The notes under the pieces are model-generated. The model ran no database searches. It was not told where the DNA came from and saw only the letters and a program-made list of their open reading frames with translations. The translations under genes were made by a program, and so were the position numbers. A stretch of DNA of 64,000 nucleotides from assembly GCA_963921825.1 (NCBI GenBank), contig OY997591.1, positions 32,323,825-32,387,824 of the forward strand, read 5' to 3'. Below, in pieces: positions 36,496-46,427 of the stretch (position 1 is its first letter; each line of letters begins with the position of its first letter). The DNA comes from Erodium maritimum (lineage: Eukaryota; Streptophyta; Magnoliopsida; Geraniales; Geraniaceae).

Positions 36496-38183
36496 TGTTG
36501 GGTCTCGAGGTAAGGTTGGAGATGAACCAACTCGCAGCGGAAAATCAATGAAAACCAAGAGACAATTAGAACCATGAAACAACTAACAAAGAATGGATTA
36601 ACAAGAGAAAAATTCAGCACTAGTTCTTACCAAAACAAGAACACCGGTTAACGAATGATTGGCTTGAGTCTCCAAGACGCCTACGTATCCACATGGGAAT
36701 CAAAGCCACGTAGTTCTTCTCTTTGAGGACTCAAGAACACAAAAATGGAGGAGGAAACTAGCCAAACCCGAAATGGCCATGGAAGAGGGAGAGAAAATGT
36801 GTTTCCTATTCTTGTCTTGTCTTTGTTATGTTGAAAAAAGATGACTTAAACATAAAAAAACCCATACTTGTCCAACTAAAGGCATGGGACAAGTATGGTG
36901 TCAAGTAAGGTGTAAATAGGACAAAGTATGGCAAGACAAGATTGTGTTAGGTGGTGAATCACCAACACCTTAATCCTTGTCTTGCTTACTTAGTACTAAT
37001 TAATCAAGACTTGATTAATTAGTTCCATGGGCCTTGGTTGCATGGGCCTTTCATGGGCCTCTTGGAACATGGCCCGTGACCATTTCCAACGAGGTCCCGT
37101 GATTCGCTCATCGCCTCCATGCCTTCCATACCGGAAATGTCCAACATTATCCGACGCGATCAATCCCAAGACTCCAAGCCTTATCTCGATCCGTAAAGTC
37201 CTATTCACTTACGGGCACATGACCCAAAACCCAGTTTTGGTCATGTCCCGAGACAACTCCCTTTTGGCCATTCTCCATAAATGTGTCAATGAGTTTCATC
37301 CTCCGGTGTGACCCTTAGGTTTATGCATGTCAATAGATCAACGTAAAATCCCATTTTACTTGATCCTATTTAAGTGGCAACTAACGAGACTTTAGTATTG
37401 CCTGACACTACATAACGAATCGACCCTGTCGATTCTAACCTTTCCGTCGTCCCTGTCATTATCCTTTTATCTCCGATATCCTGATTGAGATAAGGCATAG
37501 AGCCGTCATCCTTATTATTCTCAATCACCGTTCCTTGATATGTGAGATGACTGAAGATATGATACCCAGTATCATGTGCATGGCCATGCTATTCTTTCAG
37601 TCACTCTCGATCAAGCGGCCGAGAACCGATATCTTTCCCATACCTTAGTATGAGGGATAAATCCCTTAGCCGTCTTTCGTGTCACTCATGTAGCCCGTCC
37701 CCAAGCCAATCCTGGCCGTTATGGAAGCCCTGTTACGGACAACGTTAGGCTCAGGTCAAACTAGGTTGTTGACTACATAGCGATCACAAAGACTCCTTGG
37801 TCTAAGGATACATGACAAGCTACAACACTGAATATGTTCATGACTTAATCTATGGCACATATTCAGGGCGGGTCGTCCAATATCATGTCCCACATGATAT
37901 CTATGATCAGACTCCGGAATCTCATTCCAATGACTAACAGAACGTAAGCCATAAAGAGCCATCTTTCATACTAGTCGCTTCTAGTGAAGCTTTGTTGACT
38001 AGGGACCCATCGAGTGTGATCTATCTCGATCTATGGTTCTATTCGCATGGTGGGCATAGATCAGAGCACACATCGATATATTACTCCAACACATAAGTAA
38101 TATAAAGCCGCTTTAATTTTATTGCTAACGATGATATATACATTTGGACATTTAGGATTGAACTACGGGCACTAAGACTAACA
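36496..38183 (-). repeat. 5' LTR of the young copia element
   Basis: 1688 bp; ends CTAACA, then AGGCC duplication. See the element entry. Confidence 0.95.
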
Positions 38184-38359
38184 AGGCCGTGAGTGCCTGT
38201 GGGTGTTGAGTCCGTGTTTTACTGTTGGTGTCTTGGGTGGCCATGAGTGCCTGTGGAGTGTAGAACCTGCGTTGTTGCTGCTTGTTGAACTTTGCATGTG
38301 ATTGTGATTGTGTTTGCCCGGGGTTAGTAACCCGACTGTGTATCGGGGAGTGGTGTGGA

Positions 38360-38600
38360 TTTTGGCAGGTTACGAGCATTCTTTGGTTGGCCTGACCAAA
38401 CTCGAGTCTCGACAGGTTATGAGCATTCTTCGGCTAGCCTGTTCAGTGTCCGGATCCCGAAAGGTTATGAGCATTCTTTGGCTAGCCTGATCCGTGACCA
38501 GGTCTCGGCAGGTTACGAGCATTCTTTGGTTGGCCTGATCCGTGTTCGAGTCTCGGCAGGTTGTGAGCATTCTTCGGCTAGCCTGATCCGTGTTCGTGTC
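38360..38600. repeat. LTR minisatellite, about 58-bp unit
   Basis: Four to five units of 'gagcattctttggctagcct' plus 'gatccgtg' and 'ggcaggtta' words. The inverse array is found at about 2268-2492, 11215-11430 and 21903-22130 in the other LTRs, and the same words open the window at 1-90. Confidence 0.85.
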
Positions 38601-39679
38601 TTTGGTGGAGGTTACTGAGCAGCTGGTTTGCGATCCTTTGTGATCTTTTTTGGTGTGCGATTCTTTTGATCTTGTTTGGTGTTGTTTAGCTTCTGTCGTG
38701 TCCTTAGAGGAGGTCGTCGATAGTTGTGTCGGGTCTACATTACTTTATCGAGTGTTGAGTCTGTTGAGGAAAGTAACGGGTTGTGGGTCAGTTGAGTACT
38801 TGAGTTGGGGACTGTAGTCCCGGTGTTGGGTTTGGTTTTGGTGTTTCTGGCTTTATCTACTAATTATGCCATAGTCAGTCTGTTATCCGTGGTGGTGAGC
38901 GAACGCTCACCCCTAGCTGCTTTTCCTACAGCAACTGATCACCGGTCAGACTAGGTGAACTCTTGAAGCTTAAGGAGCTAGAAGCGGAGTCTGGTTCTTT
39001 TTTTGTTGAGTCTAGTGACGGATATTGTACCTTGTCCACTTGTTGGGACGTTTGTATTGTAAATATTATTATTTTTGATAACTAAATGGTAATTCAAAGT
39101 ATTTATTCAAAACAGGTTTCAAGTGTTTTGATGTTTTTAAATGTTCGCGTCCCGAGTTAGGTTTACTGAAATTGGGGCGTGACAGTGTTTTTTGAGGTTT
39201 TATTATTTATTGTTTGAGAATATAATGGAATCTAGACCAACTAAACCAAAATGAAATCTGTTTGCTGATACTGATATATCCGTTTGCGGATAAAGAACAA
39301 ATTGTTTGCAGTTACACTAAAGAGGTCAAATGATAGGCAAGGAAAGCAGACAAATTTTTTTTTTATTATACTTCTATTATTTTTGCATATATAGAAGAAT
39401 TTGTTTGAGGATCAGAATTTTTTAATTTTTTTCCAGTTTAAAACGACAAGCATTGTGTTTATCAGTTTTTATTTAAGACAATTTGGTCTAAATTAAAATC
39501 TCAGAAGAACAGGGTTAGATTGCGGATATAATTATTCTGTTTTGCGAGATAATCTGGGCCGCGCGCGTTATTAAAAATAGTAAATTCCATTTTTGCCCCT
39601 GAGAAGAGGCGTGTGGCCCAGAATTGGTTCCTATTCGCGCGCTTAGCTCTGAGCCGTAGATCGCGCGCACTTCTGATAG

Positions 39680-39743
39680 ATAGACGGTCCTGATGTAGTT
39701 CGCAGGTTCGCATATTACAGGTGGTTCGCACCTGATAGCGTCC
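39680..39743 (-). repeat. Right terminal inverted repeat of the TIR transposon
   Basis: Partner of 20892-20955. The last bases are GATAGCGTCC, followed by a (TA)n stretch. Confidence 0.75.
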
Positions 39744-40895
39744 ATATATATATATAAATAAGTATAACCACACACCGAGCGAACTCGTGGGGTAGCCATA
39801 ATAAATTATGAAATTAAATATATGTATAAACTGCACAACGAGCCAGCTCGCGGGGTAGACAGAATTAAATATAAGTAATTGCATATAAATTCTAGGCTTC
39901 AGGCCTCAGACACAAGTCACAGGCTTCGGGCCTGTGGTTTCGTCTTGTGACTTTAATACAAGTTACAGGCTTTAGGCATGTGGTCTGTATTCTGCCTTTA
40001 ATGTCATCTTACGGGCTTCTGGCCCGTGGCTTATCAATCGGTCATAAATATAAGTATCAAGCTTCAGACTTGTGATTCATCGTTAGGCCGTAAAAAGGCA
40101 AGTACCAAGCTTCAGGCTTGTGATTTATTATTTGGCCGTATATGCAAGCATTAGGCCTATGATTTATCATTTGGCCGTAATATCAATATCAGGCTTCAGC
40201 CATGTGATTTTTCATTTGGCCATTTAGGCACATATCAAGCATATGCCCGCGATTTTTCATTTGGAGCTTCTGGTCTCAAATAATTTAGTTCCGATATAAG
40301 ACCGTTTCACTTCTTTGACACATGAAGAAGTCCATATTACATAAGGAACAAGAAGTACAGAAGCAAAAGTAAAGTTCTTCTCAACATTTTCCTTATATCA
40401 GCCTGAGAGTTGTATAATGGCATTTTACTAGATTCGTCATCCTTAACATAGATCGAAACCATTATATGTCAAGATATTTCAATATGAACACATCGACATT
40501 CATCATAACCGACTTCAAGTCGTTGGTATGGACTATTTGGAACTTCCGGCCCAAAATACGTCATGTCGCTGGTACTATGTATTTGGAACTTCTGATCCAA
40601 CATATATCAGTCCGCTGGTATGATGTATTTGGAACTTCTGGTCCAATATACCATCATATTTGTAAATTCATGTTACCATTATGCGAACGCACAATTTCAT
40701 TCATAAAATGATCGTGCGACGAGTGAACACATGGAGTAACCAAATTACTCATATAACCCGCATAAAAAGTTCGCAAGCTTCAGGCTCTTAAGCCAAGCTA
40801 CATGTTACATGCACGCGGTTTGCATTGGAACTTCAGGTACAAATGCTTCGGTTTCAATAATTCTCAAAGTCTCAAATATCAATAATTCAAAACAA

Positions 40896-43110
40896 TATTT
40901 TTTTAGGCGTTGTTGCGCGCGCCTCACCCTAATCGCGTTCTGCGATTTCTGGCCACCAATTTCGCCGCCGTCTCGGTGGAGTTTGGCAGGACGAGCGGTT
41001 GTGGGGTGATCTGGATCCACAGTCGACCATCGTTGCGGCTCTTTGGTTTCACCGCCATCTGAGTTGCGGAGCGTCGAACCAGTCTGAGGGTCGCTAATTT
41101 TGAGGTGGTTTTGTAGATTACGACTGCTGCGAATCGTTCAGAGGTGGGTGGGTGAGTCAGGGCATGTCAGAAAGGTGCTGCCTCTGCCTCTTCCCGCTCG
41201 TCGTCGTGCATCAGTTTTGTCGGGCAGGATCTCGAGCTCTTCCGTCCGGCGTCCTCGGCAGTGACAGAGTTGTCCTTCTGGGTTGTGTGCTTTAGAATCA
41301 ATAGAAGGGAGCGACTGCTGCTTTGATCCGGCATCGATTGATTGCGTGACGCGACTTCAGCAGAGAGGGTTCTGCAAAGTGTGTTCTGCAATTGTTGTTG
41401 TGTGTTGTGTGGTCAAGCAGCAGAGAGGGGTCAGTTTGTCATTACTTCGGGCGGAAGTGAACGAGCAAGAGTGCAGGTCAGTGATATCAGAGCTTCATTT
41501 TCGACAGGTATGAATGCTCATGCGATTCTCTTGTTCAAATCCTTTTGCTCTATTTCATTGGCTTCATATCGAGAGTATTGTTCCATCTCCGGTGTTGCAA
41601 ACAATAAGTTGAGCGGGGTTAAGCGTGAGTCCAAGGTTCGTGTCCGATGACCAACACGCACGAGGAAACGATCAGTTGTCACTGGTGTGGCGAAGATGAA
41701 TCCTACTGTTGGCTATGGTCAAGAGGTTTTAGTTACTGTAAAAAACAGAACAACTAAATCTCGTAGTTCGGGGGAGCGTTCGAACAGGGTCCAGCGTCCT
41801 CAGACCGTTATAGAGCCTCCTAGAGCTGTTGTAGATGGGAATCAGATCAAAGAAACTCAACCAGAAATCGTGGTGAACGGTAAGGAGTATGCTTCGAAGA
41901 ACGTCGGAATAGGGAGCTCCACCGATGTTTTTGTATGCAATCTCCCTTATGGATCCACGGAAGATTGGGTAGGCAACATCTTTAGTGCTTTTCGGTATGT
42001 CCGAAGGTGCTCTATTTTGAAGCGCTCGAACAAGGGAGGGAGGTTCTTCGGGTTCATCTCCTTCTCGACGGTGGGTGAGGCTTCTCAGGCTGTTTCGAAA
42101 TTAAACGGATTGACATTGAAAGGTCATATTCTTTTCGTCGCTTTGGCTCGTCCCAGAACTCATCACCGTGAAATCAGAGCTTTCGAAGCTCGGTTCCCTC
42201 TTGCTGGCCCTCGTGGTGTGGTGCAAGTGGATGGGATTCAAGGTGCTGGCTCTGGTACGAGTGGGACTGCTCCCTCCTGCAACGGTCCGACCTTGTCTTT
42301 TGATTCTGAAAAACCGCGATCTAATCTGAGTTCAGTTGATGGTGGAGAAGATCACGGAGTGAGTGAGTCTGGAGAGATTCGCGGGGTTACTGATTCGATT
42401 GCAGGTGCTTTGGTTGTAAGTCGGGCTGAGTCACAGGTTTTGAAGGCGTTGTTCGTATTGTGATGAGACCCAAGTGTGTGGGTTGACTCTACAGGCCACA
42501 AAGCCTTTAGAACAGGTTCAATTTGGCCACGACCTTCCTGTGGTGGCGGAGTTCGGTGATGGACCTCGGATTGATGTTTCCATCCCAGTTGTCGACCAAG
42601 GAAGCCCTTGGAAGGACGTTTTGACTAAATCTCTGAATCTTGAGGTTTTACCTCAAAAGAAGGGACGTGGACGTCCGAAAAAGGTACAACCAAAGAGAAG
42701 TGTTCCTCCATTTTTTTTTATCAGTCATCAGCCAAGTCCTCTGCTGATAAAAGAGACATTTTGGGGAGCTTCACTATTGATATTGCTAAAAAGGATAGCT
42801 TGGGGGCTTGGAGTTTTAGCAAGAAATTGGGAAAAAAACCGGTCGACCTTGCTTCTTTGGCCCTCGAACGTAGAGTCCTGCGGGATGAAAACATCGAGGT
42901 TAGTGAGGATGTGGTTTACCCTGATCCGGCTACAAAAGAAGCTCTTATTCCGGTTCTGGTGTCTAACCGGTTTATCTGTTTGAATTCGAGTAGGAAGTAG
43001 TTGATTGTTTTGGTACGGGGAAACGATTCTTTTTATGGATCGTTTTTAGGCTTTGTTTTACTTTCTTGTAGAACATTTGCTTAATAAATTTTTAGCTTAT
43101 CAAAAAAAAT
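40896..43110 (+). mobile_element. ORF1-only LINE (L1-like, RRM type)
   Basis: A 2.2-kb insert ending in a short poly(A) (43102-43109), flanked by the 13-bp duplication TAATTCAAAACAA (40883-40895 and 43111-43123). This is the mark of target-primed insertion by L1 machinery. It contains about 0.8 kb of leader, an ORF1 with an RRM (41696-43000) and only about 110 bp after the ORF1 stop. No endonuclease or reverse transcriptase sequence is present. Because leader and ORF1 are kept while ORF2 is absent, it is not an ordinary 5'-truncated LINE. The RRM is known from ORF1 of some plant L1 groups (BNR-type in beet), which is the basis of the family call. It sits inside the old copia element. Confidence 0.8.
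41696..43000 (+). pseudogene. LINE ORF1 protein with RRM domain
   Basis: Start ATG at 41696 (MNPTVGYGQE). An RNA recognition motif covers about residues 77-152, with RNP2 VFVCNL (78-83) and RNP1 GRFFGFISF (115-123), so RNA binding is expected. The first frame ends at a stop at 42461-42463. Homologous-looking sequence continues in a second frame (GSPWKDVLTKSL, then GRGRPKK, an AT-hook-like basic patch, near 42590-42690) and, after a T run near 42709-42720, in a third frame (IDIAKKDSLGAWSFSKKLG to a stop at 42998-43000). So one nonsense change and one slip at the T run separate it from a protein of about 430 residues. The SPWKDVL motif recurs in the relic at 62800-64000. Confidence 0.65.
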
Positions 43111-43224
43111 TAATTCAAAACAAGTATATACGATAACCATCAAATTTCTGATGTGAATGGTCCAAAATATCTTTGGTGATCACAGAGCATACTAACAGCA
43201 GAACAAGTCGTGTTGATAACGTGT

Positions 43225-43528
43225 TGTGAATATCATACCAGATTAGGAGATGTAAATTCATGTACGGTCAAACAATCAATACCCAGTAACCTTTCCTTGC
43301 TTTAACATTCAAGAACAAACACACAAGATTAGTTCTAAATTATAAGAATAACATAGAACAAACATATAACTAGAACCCCTTCTTTCAGCACTATATTTCT
43401 TTATTGTAATGGTACGTGTTGTATGTGGTACATATATATAACCAACAATGGAATGAGTTATTGGTGAGTCATAAACCACATGTTCACTATACAATGGTGG
43501 TGGCCACCAAATGTCCACGTGTTTCACA
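43225..43528 (-). repeat. Right (5') LTR of the old copia element
   Basis: 304 bp, TGTGAATATCA...GTGTTTCACA; partner of 16730-17033. Confidence 0.85.
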
Positions 43529-43560
43529 ACAGTTTCCGATATTTTGAGATTTTTTGTACG

Positions 43561-45453
43561 AAAATAAAAGAGCGTTCACTTAAAAGTACCTATTTGGTAA
43601 ATGAAGGGGTACTAGTTACTGGTTTGGTTATTTAGCGAGTTCTCTAAGTTCTTAATATTAAGAATTTCAATTCGAGTCACTGATGCAGGTGCATTTTAAC
43701 ACGTGAAAGGGCTACATTATATCGAGTTATACAGGCTTTTGGTCCCGATTTTCTATCATATATTTAGATTTAGCTTGAATAACTGATTTTATCGTTATGT
43801 TTGGTGTTTCGATGGAAAACCGACGTATTTTGGGTGTTTCGTGCTTGTGGACCGTCAAGAGGGTCGATTTTGTTCGCTCTGAAATATATTCATGATTGAT
43901 CTTGTTTTGTAGGTCTTGAAAAGAGGAATTTTTTGGCGCAAGAACGAGATCGATCGGAGTTCAAACGAAGCCGGAGCGAGCAAAATAGCGAAAAAGGATG
44001 AAAAATGGAGCAAGAAATCAGGAGCTGACACGTGGCAGCGCCTGGTCAACATGGGCTGGTCAACAGCCCTCTCCCTTCCACGTGGCCCTCTCCTTCCTCG
44101 ACATGTGGCGCCAACTAAGCCTCTCCCACCTTGCTTCCGTAGCTTCTTCCATTTGTTGACACATGGCAATGCAATTGCATCTCTCCCCTCCTTGCATGTG
44201 TCCTCCTGTGATTTGATCAACACTAGGGCAGCACCTCCTTTATGTTTATCAGCCGAAAAATTTGGGGAGAGAGAGAGCTTCATCATTTTTACACAAAACA
44301 CATAGCTCCTCGACAAAGCACGAACCAGAGAATATTTTTTGTACAATTTTGTTTTTAATTTTTTTTGGTAGAATTGTTGAGAGCTTTTTGTCTTAGATTA
44401 TTTGTTGAGGATCAATTTTATTGGTTGAATAACCATTTGAGATTTATTTGGGTGTTGATTTTTGGAGAGAACCTCCATTGTTGGCTTCACAAGTGAGTTT
44501 CTTTTGGTGGATTTTTCAAGAGCATCAAGGTTAGAGATTGGAGGAGAAGAAGAACAAGCTTTTGACAACTAATTCGGTGATTGTATCTCAACTTTCATCT
44601 TGATTATGAGTTTAATTGTTTGTTTCTTTTTATTCTTCTATTTTCTCACCATGAACACCTAAACCCCCAATTTCTAGGGCTATGAGGGATTAGAGTAGGG
44701 ATTTCCATATTTTGAATGCTTCGATTGCGGTGCTTGTTGATTTGTATTAGTGTCTATGATTGATTTGTGCTTAATGTTTTACCTCCCGTGTAGGCTTAGT
44801 AATTGTTTCGAATTAGAATTCGTCGCTCGAAAGAAGAGGATTCTAATTAAGTCAAAAATCGATCATAGATTGGATTTAAACCTTAGCTAGAACTAGCGGG
44901 GTTAATACAATTGCAATAGCTATAGGCTTGGTTGGTCGACAGTTAGAAGTTGTCATAGAGCTTAACGCTTTGGGTCTTCCTACATCGTGATTCGAAAGAA
45001 CTCGGTGGTTAGATTCCATTAGGGTCCGAATCGTTCGAAAGAAGTTAGGACTAGAGTCGAGACAACTCGTTGCCTCTAAAATAAATCGACATCGCTACAA
45101 TCGAACGTGTTCAATTTTATGGAATGAACTCGATGAACCCATGCCCTTGATCTCTCTTTACTTGATTCCAGATAAGAAAGCTCTCTGTTAAATTATGTAT
45201 TTTCTTTTTAGTCGTTATAGGTTTATTTTCCAAACTTAAAAACTCGATTTTTACCGAAACAGTTTAGCTATAAGCTTTAAATAGTAAGTGTTTGTCTATT
45301 CCTCCTTTGGGCTCGATATTCCGGACTTCAAATAAAATAAAAGAGTGTTCACTTAAAAGTACCTATTTGGTAAATGAAGGGGTACTAGTTACTGGTTTGG
45401 TTATTTAGCGAGTTCTCTAAGTTCTTAAAATTAAGAATTTCAATTCGAGTCAC
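43561..45453. repeat. LTR-like block bracketed by 120-bp direct repeats
   Basis: 43561-43680 and 45334-45453 are 120-bp direct repeats with only two differences. Between them lie 1653 bp that start TGATGCAGG, have an AT-rich non-coding character with a GAGAGAGAG run, and near the end carry 'cctttgggctcgatattccg', a phrase typical of the end of large Ty3/gypsy (Tat/Athila-type) LTRs. The simplest reading is a truncated LTR end joined to a complete LTR of the same family. No primer site or coding part is recognised. The family call is tentative. Confidence 0.45.
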
Positions 45454-45593
45454 CACCAACTTAGCAACCGATATATGTAAGATAATAGTGATTGAAAGGA
45501 ATATCAATGAATGATTGTTAGGTATTGATTTGCAATACTGTAACTATTTGTATATATAAATTATTAAAACTGTAAAAATATATTGGTCAACAT

Positions 45594-45665
45594 GCGTTTG
45601 TAGTCCAACGGATAGGATAATTGCCTTCCAAGCTATAGACCCGGGTTCGACTCCTGGCAAACTGT
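45594..45665 (+). tRNA. tRNA-Gly(UCC)-like sequence, probably a pseudogene
   Basis: Seventy-two bases fold as a tRNA: GCGTTTG acceptor strand, D-arm GTCC...GGAT, anticodon loop CTTCCAA (anticodon TCC, Gly), T-arm CCGGG-TTCGACT-CCTGG with one G-T pair. It closely resembles nuclear plant tRNA-Gly(UCC) as I remember it. Two acceptor pairs at the tip (G1, C2) and one anticodon-stem pair are lost, so the folded product would be weak. The internal A and B box words are largely kept. It stands alone, 0.76 kb beyond the 3' end of the host gene. Confidence 0.7.
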
Positions 45666-46427
45666 GCATTTTTGCGCAGATCCAAATAATTTTGTTTCAA
45701 ATATATCATACTAGACATGGACAAGTGAAATCTCTTTTTCAGTATAATAAGATATGACGGATATCAAACAAGCATGGGATACTAATTCCTGAAGGAGAAA
45801 TGTGGTTTCTTCCACAACTGAATCTGCTTTTCGAGTACTGATCTCAGTCTGTCAAATACATATCAATTTCTAGACTGGTAAAACCATCATCGTTTGAATT
45901 CGAAATACAAGAATCTCCATGGGGACAAAGAGACCCACATCAACACATAAATTTATAAGATCCAGATACTGAACCAATGGAAGAGAGTGGAACATGTTTC
46001 AAAGATGAAGCAGCTCACACCGGATAGTTAAGGATTTGTGTAGTGTAGCCACTTTAATTTTTTTTTTTAAAAAAGCACACAAGTATCCCTGCAAGACACT
46101 TTTTCAAGGAACACAAACTAGGTAGCAAATACAACAGAAATGGACGGACAACGCTGACAACTCACGACATTGTACCATCCTGTCCTAAACAGAGAAGAAT
46201 AAAAAATTACACTTGATAAATGTAAAATAAAGTGCAGAAAAGAAAACAGACGTGCCCATAATACATAACCTCTCTAGATATTCTCCTAGTCTGTGTAAAC
46301 ATATTTTTCACACAAAGAAAAAGACACATGAGCTTCAGAGACATCTTCCGAAGTCCTGATCTGCATAGATCGAGCTAGATTCAGCAAACACCAACCAAAT
46401 CTCATATCTTATACACCTCCTGGTGCT
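45666..46427. other. Intergenic stretch and 3' UTR of the host gene
   Basis: No coding sequence is recognised. The part next to 46427 is the 3' untranslated region of the minus-strand gene. Minus-strand AATAAA-type words are hard to single out in this AT-rich DNA, so the polyadenylation site was not fixed. Confidence 0.5.

Larger units (their letters stand above)
29722..38183 (-). mobile_element. Very young Ty1/copia retrotransposon, Angela/BARE-like
   Basis: Two 1688-bp LTRs (29722-31409 and 36496-38183) that look identical except for a single A/C difference by eye. The 5-bp duplication AGGCC flanks it (29717-29721 and 38184-38188). PBS at 36483-36494 and PPT at 31410-31420 show minus orientation. 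Order on that strand: 1.5-kb leader, gag with CCHC knuckle (34960-34230), protease and GAG-pre-integrase plus integrase (34309-33073), reverse transcriptase (32984-31997), RNase H (31758-31561). LTR length and RT motifs (MDVKTAFLNGNL, SIYGLK) suggest the Angela/BARE group. One difference in 1.7 kb means tens of thousands of years at most. The interior is nevertheless broken, with roughly ten breaks. Confidence 0.92.
27324..39184 (+). mobile_element. Tekay-type solo LTR, plus orientation, split by a copia element
   Basis: One LTR from TGTAAAGACC (27324) to GGGGCGTGACA (39184), flanked by the 5-bp duplication GTGTT (27319-27323 and 39185-39189). It is interrupted at 29721/38189 by a whole copia element; without it the LTR is about 3.39 kb. 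The right two-fifths match the other Tekay-type LTRs (for example 28815-28990 and 38360-39184). The left 1.4 kb is unrelated to theirs, so this LTR is a mosaic or another subfamily. It lies within the TIR transposon. Confidence 0.88.
20892..39743. mobile_element. TIR DNA transposon with hairpin ends, Mutator-like candidate, carrying nested LTRs
   Basis: The left end reads GGAGAGCAATCAGGTGCGAA, and the right end read inward on the minus strand is GGACGCTATCAGGTGCGAA. The match continues imperfectly for about 60 bp to a GCCGTC/ACCGTC word. Each end contains CAGGTG-CGAAC-CACCTG, able to form a 6-bp hairpin. TA repeats flank both sides, compatible with a 9-bp AT duplication but ambiguous. Without the two solo LTRs and everything inside them, the core is about 3.66 kb. 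It holds an acidic ORF (25245-25850), a 103-codon ORF (26219-26530) and arrays of GTTTGC words, but no recognisable transposase, so it looks non-autonomous. Confidence 0.6.
16730..43528 (-). mobile_element. Old Ty1/copia retrotransposon, split by later insertions
   Basis: Two 304-bp LTRs (16730-17033 and 43225-43528), both TGTGAA...TTCACA, bound the element. A purine tract sits next to the left LTR, so it reads on the minus strand. Recognisable internal sequence lies at 17034-20891, 39744-40883 and 43124-43224. The rest is a TIR transposon (20892-39743) and a LINE (40896-43110) with its flanking duplications. The LTRs differ at about 19 of 304 sites (about 6%), roughly 2.5 million years at 1.3e-8. 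It is heavily broken, with more breaks than can be counted. No matching 5-bp duplication is seen (TCTAA versus ACAGT), so damage at an edge or a recombinant pair is possible. Much of the interior consists of degenerate 'cttctggccatacgacat' and 'cttcaggc' repeats. Confidence 0.75.

Noticed and set aside
20892-39743. Helitron interpretation
   Set aside because: Both ends are inverted copies of one another; a Helitron would end in CTRR with a single 3' hairpin and insert between A and T without duplication.
39501-39884. 127-codon minus-strand ORF
   Set aside because: It straddles the right end of the TIR transposon and its flank, so it cannot be an old gene; no domain is recognised.
16725-43533. 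Target duplication for the old copia element
   Set aside because: The flanking pentamers (TCTAA and ACAGT) do not match; shifting the LTR edges gave no convincing pair.
43855-44346. 163-codon minus-strand ORF and its 129-codon plus-strand partner
   Set aside because: Both lie in the LTR-like block, overlap each other, and show no domain.
45334-45453. Treating the 120-bp repeats as a target-site duplication
   Set aside because: It is far too long for any known integrase or transposase.
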